From NCBI GenBank assembly GCA_009775365.1, contig VSPM01000065.1, positions 1 to 15,027 of the forward strand: a DNA stretch of 15,027 nucleotides, read 5' to 3'. The first letter of the stretch is position 1, and each line of letters begins with the position of its first letter. The DNA comes from Muribaculaceae bacterium. GTDB taxonomy: Bacteria; Bacteroidota; Bacteroidia; Bacteroidales; Muribaculaceae. This document shows, one piece after another, positions 1 through 6,433 of the stretch. The notes under the pieces were generated by a model that saw only the letters and a program-made list of their open reading frames with translations, did not search any database and was not told the origin of the DNA. Position numbers and translations under genes: made by a program.

Positions 1-144
1 ATATTATATAGCATATTATTAATTATAATGTATAACGCATATATATATGAATTCTAAATAAAGACCGTATTGTTTGAATAAAATATAAAGGCGGATCTGT
101 CTTATCAGTGGTAAAAGGTTAATCCTGTTAGTGGTAAATAAAGA
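1..144. other. AT-rich gene-free left end
   Basis: No credible reading frame is seen here. The stretch is very AT-rich, with an alternating AT run near 40-48. It contains two near-copies of an 11-nt word (tcagtggtaaa at 105-115 and ttagtggtaaa at 128-138), 23 nt apart. It ends at the long terminator stem at 145-193. It may be the 3' flank of a plus-strand gene lying left of the window, since the terminator also works in that direction. I assign no function. Confidence 0.5.
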
Positions 145-200
145 AAACATCGTGGGCCAAGGTTATTGACAATAACCTTGGCCCACGATGTTTATTTTTG
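145..200. terminator. Bidirectional intrinsic terminator with perfect 24-bp stem
   Basis: The left arm (145-168) and right arm (170-193) are exact reverse complements around a single central base at 169, so in RNA the loop would be about 3-5 nt. The stem has a GC-rich middle (gtgggccaagg). On the plus strand it is followed by tttattttt. On the minus strand it is followed by ttttctttattt. The nlpC-type gene on the minus strand stops at 229, so this ends that transcript 36 nt downstream. It probably also ends a plus-strand transcript entering from the left. Confidence 0.85.
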
Positions 201-228
201 TGTCAAGCAATAGTTGCAGGCGGTAGAT

Positions 229-849
229 TTATTCTGTGATAAGTCTTCTTGCTCCAAGATAGCGATGTGTGTAGTATCCGTCGCTGCTGTCAACTTTTAT
301 TCCTTGCGATGTGCTGGCGTGAATGAATTTAAAAGTTCCTTTGTCATTGTCGGCGCTAACCACGATTCCTACATGCCCTACTCCCCTGTTCCTGTTTCTT
401 CCTGTGAAAAAAACAAGGTCGCCTGCTCTCAGTTTATTCTTGTCTACTGGTTCTCCTTGATTAAACTGGTCTCTTGAGGATGCTCCAAGCGAATACCCGA
501 ACTGGCGATAAACATAACTTGAGAATCCGGAGCAGTCGAAAGCATTCGGTCCTTTTGCTCCGGAACGATATCTTTTGCCGAGATGATTTTTTGCTTCCGA
601 AAGGAGGTCATTAATCATGGCTGCAGATTCAGAAGAGAGTTTGTCCGGGTTGGCAACAGCATCTTCGCGGCGTCCAATGTCGTTTTTAATGAAATCCTGG
701 ATGACGTTTTTGTCCATTCGCAATTTCGCATTTGCAAGTTGTTGCTGATGCGCGGCTCGATGGGCGTGTTTTGTGCTGATGGTTTGCGCGGAACCGCACA
801 TTACACCGGCTGATATTATGATGAGTGTTAAGAGGTTACGAAGATTCAT
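229..849 (-). CDS. Secreted NlpC/P60 family peptidoglycan hydrolase
   Basis: The 206-residue protein is a probable cell-wall cysteine peptidase. NlpC/P60 enzymes usually cut the D-Glu to diamino-acid bond in peptidoglycan stem peptides. The N-terminus (about residues 1-21) is a signal peptide ending GSAQ. Cys18 sits in a poor lipobox (GVMC), so signal peptidase I export is more likely than lipidation. A charged helical linker (about 23-75) precedes the NlpC/P60 domain (about 80-204). The catalytic Cys106 lies in FDCSGF, His159 in GHVGIV, and His177 in FIHAS fits the third polar residue. No SH3 or LysM binding domain is present, so this is a minimal secreted form. It is a single gene read leftward, with a candidate promoter at 899-930 and a terminator at 145-193. 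The family is clear; the exact substrate is not. Confidence 0.9.
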   Translation of the reverse strand: MNLRNLLTLIIISAGVMCGSAQTISTKHAHRAAHQQQLANAKLRMDKNVIQDFIKNDIGRREDAVANPDKLSSESAAMINDLLSEAKNHLGKRYRSGAKGPNAFDCSGFSSYVYRQFGYSLGASSRDQFNQGEPVDKNKLRAGDLVFFTGRNRNRGVGHVGIVVSADNDKGTFKFIHASTSQGIKVDSSDGYYTHRYLGARRLITE

Positions 850-1222
850 GATTTTGGGTTTTCCTTAGCCTTGCTCTGCATGGCTTAGATTTTGTGTACA
901 AAATTAGTGAAAATAAATTGTATTTGCAACTCTTAAACGCTAAATATCAGAATTTTAATAATTATTAGAATTTGGCACATGTTGTTGGATTGTGTGCATA
1001 TTTGTAATTGTGGCAATAGAAGACATTGCGGCAGTCATTGCAGTGACATGCGTTGACATTTGAAGTGAGTTTAATCTCCAAAAATTTTTCATACAATAAA
1101 ATAGAATCAAATAAAACACGTTATTGATTAAAAATGTGTCTTTAAGACCATACTTAACTAAATAATTATCATCTTACACGTTAATTGTACGCGCAATCAT
1201 CGTGAAAAATTCAGACAATTTA
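850..1222. other. Divergent intergenic region between the NlpC/P60 and amylase genes
   Basis: This gap of about 370 nt separates two divergent genes. It contains the candidate minus-strand promoter at 899-930. At 1007-1045 there are three loosely repeated words (attgtggca, attgcggca, attgcagtg), and tgacat occurs twice at about 1043-1059. A partial dyad, attg-N6-caat, lies at about 1185-1198, just before the amylase start. I found no convincing -33/-7 pair for the amylase gene and no open frame. It may carry regulator sites for the amylase, but none can be named. Confidence 0.4.
899..930 (-). promoter_or_regulatory. Candidate Bacteroidota sigma-70-type promoter for the NlpC/P60 gene
   Basis: Read on the minus strand, a TAATTTTG box (906 to 899) fits the Bacteroidota -7 consensus TAnnTTTG exactly. 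A GTTG (930 to 927) lies 20 nt upstream and serves as the -33 element. Transcription would begin near 892, giving a leader of about 43 nt before the ATG at 849. This is a sequence match only. Confidence 0.55.
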
Positions 1223-2656
1223 ATGAAGAGAGTTTTAGCCCTATCTATTGGAGTGGCCACATTGTTGCCCGCCATGTCAAAAGATCGTGTGACACATGAT
1301 CCCAATGCTACAAACACAGAGTCGATACTTCATGCATGGAGTTGGAATTTCCCTACTATAGGAGAAAACATGAAGCGCATAGCCGATGCCGGTTTTACAA
1401 TGGTGCAGACATCTCCTGTGCAGAATTGCTACAGCCCGGAAGGTAGCGGCAAACTTATTTTTGATGATAATATCATAGAGGGCAACTGGTATTACTATTA
1501 TCAGCCTACTGATTGGAAAATCGGAAATGATATTCTTGGCAGCCGCGATCAGATGAAGCAAATGATGGACTCCGCCGCCAAGTATAATATTAAAGTGATT
1601 GTAGATGTGCTTCCGAATCACACTGCGTTTGATGTGGATGCTGTCAAAGAAGATTTCTATAAAGCGGTTGGAGGGCGAGATAAAATGTATCATTCTCAAG
1701 GTCTTCGTCCTGTTGAAGATTATAACGACCGTCTTCAATGCACCCTGTGGGGGTCAGGGGCACTTCCAGATGTCAACACTGAGAACCCGGCTTTTCAGAA
1801 ATATTATATGGAGTTTGTAAACGATTTGCTGAGTTTGGGTGTAAAAGGATTTCGTTATGACACCGCCAAACATATAGGTGTTCATTCCGATCCTGTCGAT
1901 TCTGCATCGGGTGTTAAAGAGAATGACTTCTGGGATGTTGCCACTGGCAGAAAATCTGTGGGCGGCGTCAGTCTTGCAGTGCCATATGATTCTTTGTTTG
2001 TGTATGGCGAAGTGCTTCAAGATAGAAATGTGCCGGAGGCAGAGTATGCAGATTATTTTGGGCAGACAGCTTCCGGATATGGGCATATTCTTCGCGAAGC
2101 CCTCGAGATGGGGGCAGTCGGCAATTTTGACTTGATTAACTGGCATCATACATCGGCTCCTGAATATCTCACTACTTGGGTTGAAAGCCATGACACTTAT
2201 GCCAACGCACACGAATCTGCACATCTCACAGACGACCAGATTCGCGTCGGATGGGTGTTTCTGACTGCACGTCAGAACGGCACTCCCCTATTCTTCAGCC
2301 GACCGGCGGGGTCAACCCGTCAAAAATATTGGGGCGACAATATATTGGGGGCACGTGGAAATGATGAGTTTTTCCATCCGGAGGTTGTGGCCGTGAATAA
2401 GTTCCGCACTGCGATGAATGGACAAAAAGAGGATGTGAGATTCTCTGATAATGGTCAGGTCTTATTGGTGAACAGAGGCAAGAAAGGCGCAGCTGTGGTC
2501 AACATTTCAAAGTTTGCCAATTCTGTCAATCTGCCCACGTCACTTCCTGATGGCACATATAAGGATGAAGTCTACGGAAAAGAGTTTAAAGTTAAAAAAG
2601 GTGTTTTGAGAGGAATCCTTGCTCCTCAAAGGAGCTATATTCTTGTTAAAAAGTAA
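1223..2656 (+). CDS. Secreted alpha-amylase, GH13 (AmyE/GH13_28-like)
   Basis: The enzyme is predicted to cut internal alpha-1,4 bonds of starch outside the cytoplasm. I choose the ATG at 1223 (477 aa) because it begins a normal signal peptide (MKRVLALSIGVATLLPAMS). A GTG at 1202 would add seven polar residues. The four GH13 regions are present, numbered here from the GTG at 1202: DVLPNH (135-140), GFRYDTAKH with nucleophile Asp220 (216-224), YGE with acid/base Glu270 (268-270), and ESHD with Asp331 (328-331). Motifs such as ILHAWSWNF, VQTSPVQ, WVESHDTYAN and TPLFFSRP closely match what I recall of B. subtilis AmyE, the GH13_28 group. A C-terminal beta domain (about 405-484) follows the barrel. 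No starch-binding module is seen. It stands alone, without susC/susD neighbours. A terminator follows at 2690. Confidence 0.92.
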   Translation: MKRVLALSIGVATLLPAMSKDRVTHDPNATNTESILHAWSWNFPTIGENMKRIADAGFTMVQTSPVQNCYSPEGSGKLIFDDNIIEGNWYYYYQPTDWKIGNDILGSRDQMKQMMDSAAKYNIKVIVDVLPNHTAFDVDAVKEDFYKAVGGRDKMYHSQGLRPVEDYNDRLQCTLWGSGALPDVNTENPAFQKYYMEFVNDLLSLGVKGFRYDTAKHIGVHSDPVDSASGVKENDFWDVATGRKSVGGVSLAVPYDSLFVYGEVLQDRNVPEAEYADYFGQTASGYGHILREALEMGAVGNFDLINWHHTSAPEYLTTWVESHDTYANAHESAHLTDDQIRVGWVFLTARQNGTPLFFSRPAGSTRQKYWGDNILGARGNDEFFHPEVVAVNKFRTAMNGQKEDVRFSDNGQVLLVNRGKKGAAVVNISKFANSVNLPTSLPDGTYKDEVYGKEFKVKKGVLRGILAPQRSYILVKK

Positions 2657-2689
2657 GAAAATAACTTATCTTAAATAAATACGAGGCAT

Positions 2690-2738
2690 AAAAGAGAAAC
2701 ATTTTGCTAAAGCAATGTGTTTCTCTTTTAGTTTTTTT
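2690..2738 (+). terminator. Intrinsic terminator after the amylase gene
   Basis: A 19-position stem (2690-2708 with 2711-2729) carries one G-U pair and one mismatch, and closes on a small loop around 2709-2710. Its outer part is aaaagagaaac paired with gtttctctttt. A run of seven T follows from about 2732. It separates the amylase transcript from groES. Confidence 0.8.
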
Positions 2739-2754
2739 GAAGTGCTGTCAAGTT

Positions 2755-2770
2755 TGGCACGATTTTTGAA
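2755..2770 (+). promoter_or_regulatory. Candidate sigma-54 (RpoN) type promoter for groES-groEL
   Basis: TGGCAC-N5-TTGAA (2755-2770) matches the sigma-54 consensus TGGCAC-N5-TTGCW, with the GG at 2756-2757 in the right spacing. The expected GC of the -12 element reads GA here. The start would be near 2781, giving a leader of about 36 nt before the groES ATG. No CIRCE repeat (TTAGCACTC-N9-GAGTGCTAA) is seen upstream, and no good TTTG/TAnnTTTG pair was found. The assignment is inference from a motif. Confidence 0.45.
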
Positions 2771-2816
2771 ATGTAATCCTTTAGAAACAATCAAAAACTT
2801 TAAAATATACCTGTTT

Positions 2817-3089
2817 ATGAACATCAGACCATTGGCAGACAGGGTTCTTATTGAGCCTACAGCTGCAGAAGAAGTCACAGTGAGCGGCATCATAATTCCT
2901 GATTCAGCAAAAGAGAAACCTCTGAAAGGAAAAGTGCTCGCAGTGGGCAACGGCCTAAAAGACGAACCCATGATTCTGAAAGAGGGCGACCTTGTGCTCT
3001 ATGGCAAATATGCCGGCACAGAAATTGAATTCGAGGGCACAAAATATCTTATGATGCGTCAAAGCGATGTGCTCGCTGTGATAGAATAA
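2817..3089 (+). CDS. groES: Co-chaperonin GroES (Hsp10)
   Basis: GroES is the heptameric lid of the GroEL folding chamber in the cytoplasm. The frame is open from 2715, but the ATG at 2817 gives the standard 90-residue protein beginning MNIRPLADRVLIEP. The extra upstream codons overlap the terminator stem and the promoter and are not GroES-like. The mobile loop that docks on GroEL spans about residues 15-33, with the hydrophobic tripeptide III at 25-27 followed by PDSAKEKP. Most relatives have a GG pair in the loop where this one has SG (VTVSG). The C-terminal strand MRQSDVLAVIE is typical. groEL follows 84 nt downstream on the same strand, with no terminator between them. Confidence 0.97.
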   Translation: MNIRPLADRVLIEPTAAEEVTVSGIIIPDSAKEKPLKGKVLAVGNGLKDEPMILKEGDLVLYGKYAGTEIEFEGTKYLMMRQSDVLAVIE

Positions 3090-3173
3090 CAATTGAATAT
3101 AAATTGTATATACGGGGATTTGCGATTGATTTCTCAAATTCTGTCTGTATTATATTTTTAACGAATACCCAAA

Positions 3174-4811
3174 ATGGCAAAAGAAATAAAATTCAATATC
3201 AAGGCTCGCGAAGAGTTGAAAAATGGTGTCGACGCTCTTGCCGATGCAGTGAAAGTAACACTTGGCCCCAAAGGTCGCAACGTGATAATTGAAAAGAAGT
3301 TTGGCGCACCCCATATCACAAAAGACGGAGTTTCTGTAGCTCGTGAAATCGAACTTGAGGATCCTTTCCAGAACATGGGCGCGCAGCTTGTGAAAGAGGT
3401 TGCTTCAAAGACCGGTGATCAGGCCGGTGATGGAACAACTACAGCTACAGTCCTTGCTCAGGCCATAGTTAATGTAGGTCTCAAGAACGTTGCCGCAGGT
3501 GCCAATCCGATGGATCTTAAGCGAGGCATTGATAAGGCTGTTTCTGCTGTGGTTGAAGGAATCAAGGCTCAAAGCCAGGAAGTTGATGACGACATCGAAA
3601 AAATCGAAAATGTGGCTCGTGTTTCTGCCAACAACGATGAAGAGATCGGCCGTCTTATCGCAGAGGCTATGAAGAAGGTGAAGAAAGAGGGCGTGATCAC
3701 TGTAGAGGAGGCCAAAGGCACAGAAACAACTGTTGATGTTGTGGAAGGCATGCAGTTCGATCGCGGCTATATTTCGCCCTATTTTGTTACAAATAGCGAA
3801 AAGATGGAATGTGAGATGGATTCTCCATTCATTCTTTTGTATGACAAGAAGATTTCAAATCTCAAGGATCTCCTTCCTGTGCTTGAATCAGTTGCCCAGA
3901 GCGGTCGTCCCCTTCTTATCATTGCCGAGGATGTAGACAACGAGGCTCTTGCCACACTTGTTGTGAACCGTCTTCGCGGCTCACTCAAGATTTGCGCAGT
4001 TAAGGCTCCCGGTTTTGGCGACCGCAGAAAAGAGATGCTTGAAGACATCGCCATTCTTACCGGTGGCACTGTGATAAGCGAAGTGAAAGGCATGCAGCTT
4101 GCCCAGGCTACAGTTCAGGATCTTGGCACTGCTGAGAAGGTTACTGTGAACAAGGATAATACAATAATTGTGAACGGTGCCGGCTCTAAAGATGCTATTT
4201 CTGATAGAATCAATCAGATAAAGGCTCAGATTGAGACTACTACATCCAACTATGACAAGGAGAAGCTTCATGAGCGTCTGGCTAAGCTCGCCGGTGGTGT
4301 GGCTGTTCTCTATATTGGCGCTCCCTCAGAAGTTGAAATGAAGGAGAAGAAAGACCGTGTTGACGATGCTCTTTCTGCAACAAGAGCAGCAATTGCTGAA
4401 GGCATTGTGCCAGGTGGCGGCATAGCTTACATACGTTGTCTTCCTGCGCTTGAAGAACTCAAGGGTGATAACGACGATGAGAACACCGGTATTGCAATTA
4501 TACGCCGTGCCATCGAAGAGCCTCTTCGCCAAATTGTTGCAAATGCAGGCGTAGAAGGTGCCGTGATTGTTCAGAAAGTGAAAGAGGGCACAGGTGATTT
4601 TGGCTATAATGCCCGTACAGATAATTTTGAGAATTTCTTTGCTACCGGCGTTATTGATCCTGCTAAAGTTACTCGCGTGGCTCTTGAAAACGCTGCAAGC
4701 ATCGCAGGCATGTTCCTCACAACTGAATGTGTCATCGCTGATAAGAAAGAAGAGACACCTGCCGCTCCTATGGGAGCTCCCGGTATGGGCGGCATGGGCG
4801 GCATGATGTAA
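3174..4811 (+). CDS. groEL: Chaperonin GroEL (Hsp60)
   Basis: GroEL forms the double-ring ATP-driven chamber that folds cytoplasmic proteins with GroES. The 545-residue length is usual. The ATP site is seen in LGPKGRNV (about 31-38), DGVSVA (about 52-57) and GDGTTTAT (about 86-93). VDDALSATRAA (about 397-407) contains the ATP-hydrolysis aspartate equivalent to E. coli Asp398. GIVPGGGIAY (about 411-420) is also present, and the flexible Gly/Met tail ends GMGGMGGMM. The apical domain lies between, at about 190-375. It is transcribed with groES and closed by a strong terminator at 4834. The ATG at 3174 is the only start consistent with the family N-terminus MAKEIKFN. Nothing is missing or unusual. 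Confidence 0.98.
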   Translation: MAKEIKFNIKAREELKNGVDALADAVKVTLGPKGRNVIIEKKFGAPHITKDGVSVAREIELEDPFQNMGAQLVKEVASKTGDQAGDGTTTATVLAQAIVNVGLKNVAAGANPMDLKRGIDKAVSAVVEGIKAQSQEVDDDIEKIENVARVSANNDEEIGRLIAEAMKKVKKEGVITVEEAKGTETTVDVVEGMQFDRGYISPYFVTNSEKMECEMDSPFILLYDKKISNLKDLLPVLESVAQSGRPLLIIAEDVDNEALATLVVNRLRGSLKICAVKAPGFGDRRKEMLEDIAILTGGTVISEVKGMQLAQATVQDLGTAEKVTVNKDNTIIVNGAGSKDAISDRINQIKAQIETTTSNYDKEKLHERLAKLAGGVAVLYIGAPSEVEMKEKKDRVDDALSATRAAIAEGIVPGGGIAYIRCLPALEELKGDNDDENTGIAIIRRAIEEPLRQIVANAGVEGAVIVQKVKEGTGDFGYNARTDNFENFFATGVIDPAKVTRVALENAASIAGMFLTTECVIADKKEETPAAPMGAPGMGGMGGMM

Positions 4812-4833
4812 GCCAATTAATTATATCAGATAT

Positions 4834-4876
4834 TATTCGCCAAGCGTGCATTTGTGCGCTTGGCGAATTTATTTTA
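4834..4876 (+). terminator. Intrinsic terminator after groEL
   Basis: A 12-bp perfect GC-rich stem (attcgccaagcg at 4834-4845 with cgcttggcgaat at 4856-4867) encloses a 10-nt loop that can pair further. It is followed by the T-rich tract tttatttta. It ends the groES-groEL transcript 23 nt after the stop codon. Confidence 0.88.
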
Positions 4877-4893
4877 TAATCCGTTAGGTGCTC

Positions 4894-4921
4894 TTTGTGT
4901 TTGCTTTTTGAAATAATTTTG
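4894..4921 (+). promoter_or_regulatory. Weak candidate promoter for the first secreted paralog
   Basis: TAATTTTG at 4914-4921 fits the Bacteroidota -7 box exactly. The nearest upstream TTTG (4894-4897) is only 16 nt away, shorter than the usual 19-20. If used, the leader to the ATG at 5072 would be about 145 nt and would include the inverted repeat at 5004-5049. Evidence is weak. Confidence 0.3.
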
Positions 4922-5003
4922 AGAACAATGCTATTTTTTAAATGTTAATTTTAAATCATAGAATGGTGTTAACGTTAAAATTTGGACTAAATTAAAAATA
5001 ATA

Positions 5004-5049
5004 ATGCCTTATTTGAACCAATTTGCCTTTATTTATGTTAATAAGGCAT
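5004..5049 (+). repeat. Inverted repeat upstream of the first secreted paralog
   Basis: The 10-nt arms atgccttatt (5004-5013) and aataaggcat (5040-5049) are exact reverse complements, separated by 26 nt. The right arm ends 22 nt before the ATG at 5072. It could be a leader hairpin or the two half-sites of an operator. No T-run follows, so it is not a terminator. Confidence 0.45.
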
Positions 5050-5071
5050 AACAAGCTAAAAATCAAATTAT

Positions 5072-5569
5072 ATGAAAAAGTTATTCCTTACACTCATCGC
5101 AGGGATTGCCTGCAGTCTTACAGGCTTTGCTCAGATTTCACTTAACGACGCCTACACTTCATTGGTGAATCAACCAGGCATGATTGAAAAGAAAGTTGAA
5201 AGTGTTCAGATTTCTCCGAATGCAGTAGTATCTAACCTTCACAGCGTGACTTGCAACAGTCCGAGATATGCACAGGAGTTCATCTACACAGTAGAGAGTC
5301 TTCCATCTGTAAATATGCTGATCGGCGCAAACAACCAGAGCGAAATGGCATGTGCTTTTACAGAGCCTTCTGATAGCGATGTCTACAATGTTCTGTTCCT
5401 TGTCGGAGAAAAAGGCGGTCAATATGTAGCTGCCTATGGACAGACAACGGCAGAAGGGCTTGAGGCAATCAGGAATTGTGAAGTAAGTATGCAAGGCAAC
5501 GAACTTGTCATGGCGTCCGCCCCAACAATTGATGTAGTTGACTTCATAACTATGGAAGTAGTTGAGTGA
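5072..5569 (+). CDS. Secreted protein of unknown function, tandem paralog 1
   Basis: I do not recognise this 165-residue protein. It begins with a clear signal peptide (MKKLFLTLIAGIACSLTGFAQ) that ends FAQ, so cleavage by signal peptidase I after about residue 20 is likely. Cys14 lies inside the hydrophobic core and is a poor lipobox. The mature part (about 145 aa) has no membrane segment. It shares a clear pattern with the next gene: SL-x2-AYTSL-x4-GM-x-EK near the start, FIY-x2-E-x-LP and IGANNQ in the middle, YNVL, YGQT, and AIRNC plus SM near the end. This suggests one small folded alpha/beta domain. It lies between the groEL terminator and its paralog, 89 nt away. Periplasmic or surface location is inferred from the signal peptide only. 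Confidence 0.8.
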   Translation: MKKLFLTLIAGIACSLTGFAQISLNDAYTSLVNQPGMIEKKVESVQISPNAVVSNLHSVTCNSPRYAQEFIYTVESLPSVNMLIGANNQSEMACAFTEPSDSDVYNVLFLVGEKGGQYVAAYGQTTAEGLEAIRNCEVSMQGNELVMASAPTIDVVDFITMEVVE

Positions 5570-5580
5570 TCCATGCATAT

Positions 5581-5593
5581 TGCCGCAACGGCA
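5581..5593 (+). repeat. Short hairpin between the two secreted paralogs
   Basis: tgccg (5581-5585) pairs with cggca (5589-5593) around a three-base loop, 11 nt after the stop of the first paralog. No T-run follows, so it is unlikely to terminate transcription by itself. It might protect the 3' end of the upstream message or partly separate expression of the two genes. Confidence 0.35.
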
Positions 5594-5658
5594 TCAAAAG
5601 CGGATTCCACTATAAGTAATCAAATATTAGTATTGCAAATTGCTAAAAATCATCAATT

Positions 5659-6165
5659 ATGAAAAAGATAATATTAACTCTCGTCACTATATTCGCCACA
5701 GGTTTCGCCGCTATGGCCGATACTTCACTTGATCAGGCATACACTTCGCTTTCAAAACTCTCGGGGATGTCAGAGAAATCAGTTGGCACAGTTCAGGTTG
5801 ACAATAACGCAACCTTGAAGAATATCAAAACTTCAGTTGTCACTGCCAATCAGGGAAATGTGCAGGACTATCGTGATAAATTCATCTATATGATGGAGAA
5901 TCTTCCGATTCGCGATATGGTTATCGGAGCAAACAATCAGAGAGAACTTGCTGCTGTTTATGCTGTTCCTGCCGGTGGCGGTGTCTATAACGTGCTTATC
6001 ATTCAAGGAAATGTGCTTGACGGAAACTTCTCCACTTCTTATGGTCAGACAAACAAAGCAGGTGTGAATGCTATCAGAAATTGCAATCTAAGCATGGATG
6101 GCGGAGAACTCATCTTTAGCCCGATGGCGGCAGGCTCTGCCACCTTTATAAGCATGACAGAATAA
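5659..6165 (+). CDS. Secreted protein of unknown function, tandem paralog 2
   Basis: This 168-residue protein is a tandem duplicate of the preceding gene, roughly 40-50% identical by eye over the shared core. The signal peptide is MKKIILTLVTIFATGFAAMA, with cleavage likely before DTSLDQAYTSL. Shared blocks are AYTSL, GM-x-EK, FIYMMENLP, VIGANNQ, VYNVLI, YGQT and AIRNCNLSMDG. Compared with its partner it has a short insertion before the FIY block (VTANQGNVQDYRDK) and a less charged C-terminus. It has no lipobox and no further membrane segment. No strong promoter is visible in the 89-nt gap, so read-through from the first gene is likely, and a terminator follows at 6211. Function is unknown. 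Confidence 0.82.
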   Translation: MKKIILTLVTIFATGFAAMADTSLDQAYTSLSKLSGMSEKSVGTVQVDNNATLKNIKTSVVTANQGNVQDYRDKFIYMMENLPIRDMVIGANNQRELAAVYAVPAGGGVYNVLIIQGNVLDGNFSTSYGQTNKAGVNAIRNCNLSMDGGELIFSPMAAGSATFISMTE

Positions 6166-6210
6166 ACCTGCAAAATACATGCTGATTCAGAGATAAATAA
6201 AACTTAACGG

Positions 6211-6257
6211 TGGGCGGCGTCTTGTTTAAGATGCCGCTCATTGTTTTATGTTTTCTG
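6211..6257 (+). terminator. Intrinsic terminator after the secreted paralogs
   Basis: A 13-bp stem (6211-6223 with 6228-6240, two G-U pairs) closes on a gttt loop and is rich in GC (gcggc with gccgc). It is followed by ttgttttatgtttt. It ends the transcript of the two paralogs 45 nt after the second stop codon. Confidence 0.85.
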
Positions 6258-6343
6258 CTCTGAAGGTGTTGTTTGTTCCTTCTTAAGTTCTCTTTTAAAC
6301 GGAGGCAAGAGTCAAAAATGAAGAGTCAAAAAATGTGTAATGT
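6241..6343. other. Spacer between the paralog terminator and the operon promoter
   Basis: No gene is seen here. The only structure noted is a short direct repeat, agagtcaaaaa, occurring twice near 6309-6331 at a distance of about 14 nt, just upstream of the promoter. This could be a binding site or chance. Confidence 0.35.
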
Positions 6344-6374
6344 TTTGAAAGCTGCGAAAAAAACATTAACTTTG
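6344..6374 (+). promoter_or_regulatory. Strong Bacteroidota housekeeping promoter for the lipoprotein to comEC run
   Basis: TTTG at 6344-6347, a 19-nt spacer, and TAACTTTG at 6367-6374 form an exact match to the Bacteroidota primary-sigma consensus TTTG-N19-TAnnTTTG. The start would fall near 6380, giving a leader of about 55-60 nt before the lipoprotein start. This is the best promoter in the window and the only obvious one for the five genes downstream. Confidence 0.75.
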
Positions 6375-6433
6375 GGGGAAATATTGCGCATCCGAAAATT
6401 CCGGTTTTAAATGCGTTAGATTTCATTTTGATT

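Noticed and set aside
214..477. Plus-strand open frame of 87 codons opposite the NlpC/P60 gene
   Set aside because: It lies entirely antisense to a well-supported gene, starts in a doubtful codon, and its translation has no recognisable feature.
1277..2224. Minus-strand open frames opposite the amylase gene
   Set aside because: They are shadows of the amylase frame. The amylase has all catalytic motifs, and the shadow translations look like random, Ile/His/Arg-rich sequence.
2739..2760. Possible CIRCE operator suggested by agtgctg and tggcac
   Set aside because: The arms do not match TTAGCACTC and GAGTGCTAA and do not have the 9-nt spacing.
2715..2816. Longer N-terminus for GroES from an ATG at 2715
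   Set aside because: It would overlap the terminator stem and the sigma-54-like promoter and add 34 residues not found in GroES. The ATG at 2817 gives the standard protein.
3090..3173. Short dyad caatt/aattg between groES and groEL as a terminator or promoter
   Set aside because: The stem is five A/T-rich pairs without a T-run, and no good promoter boxes are present. Co-transcription is more likely.
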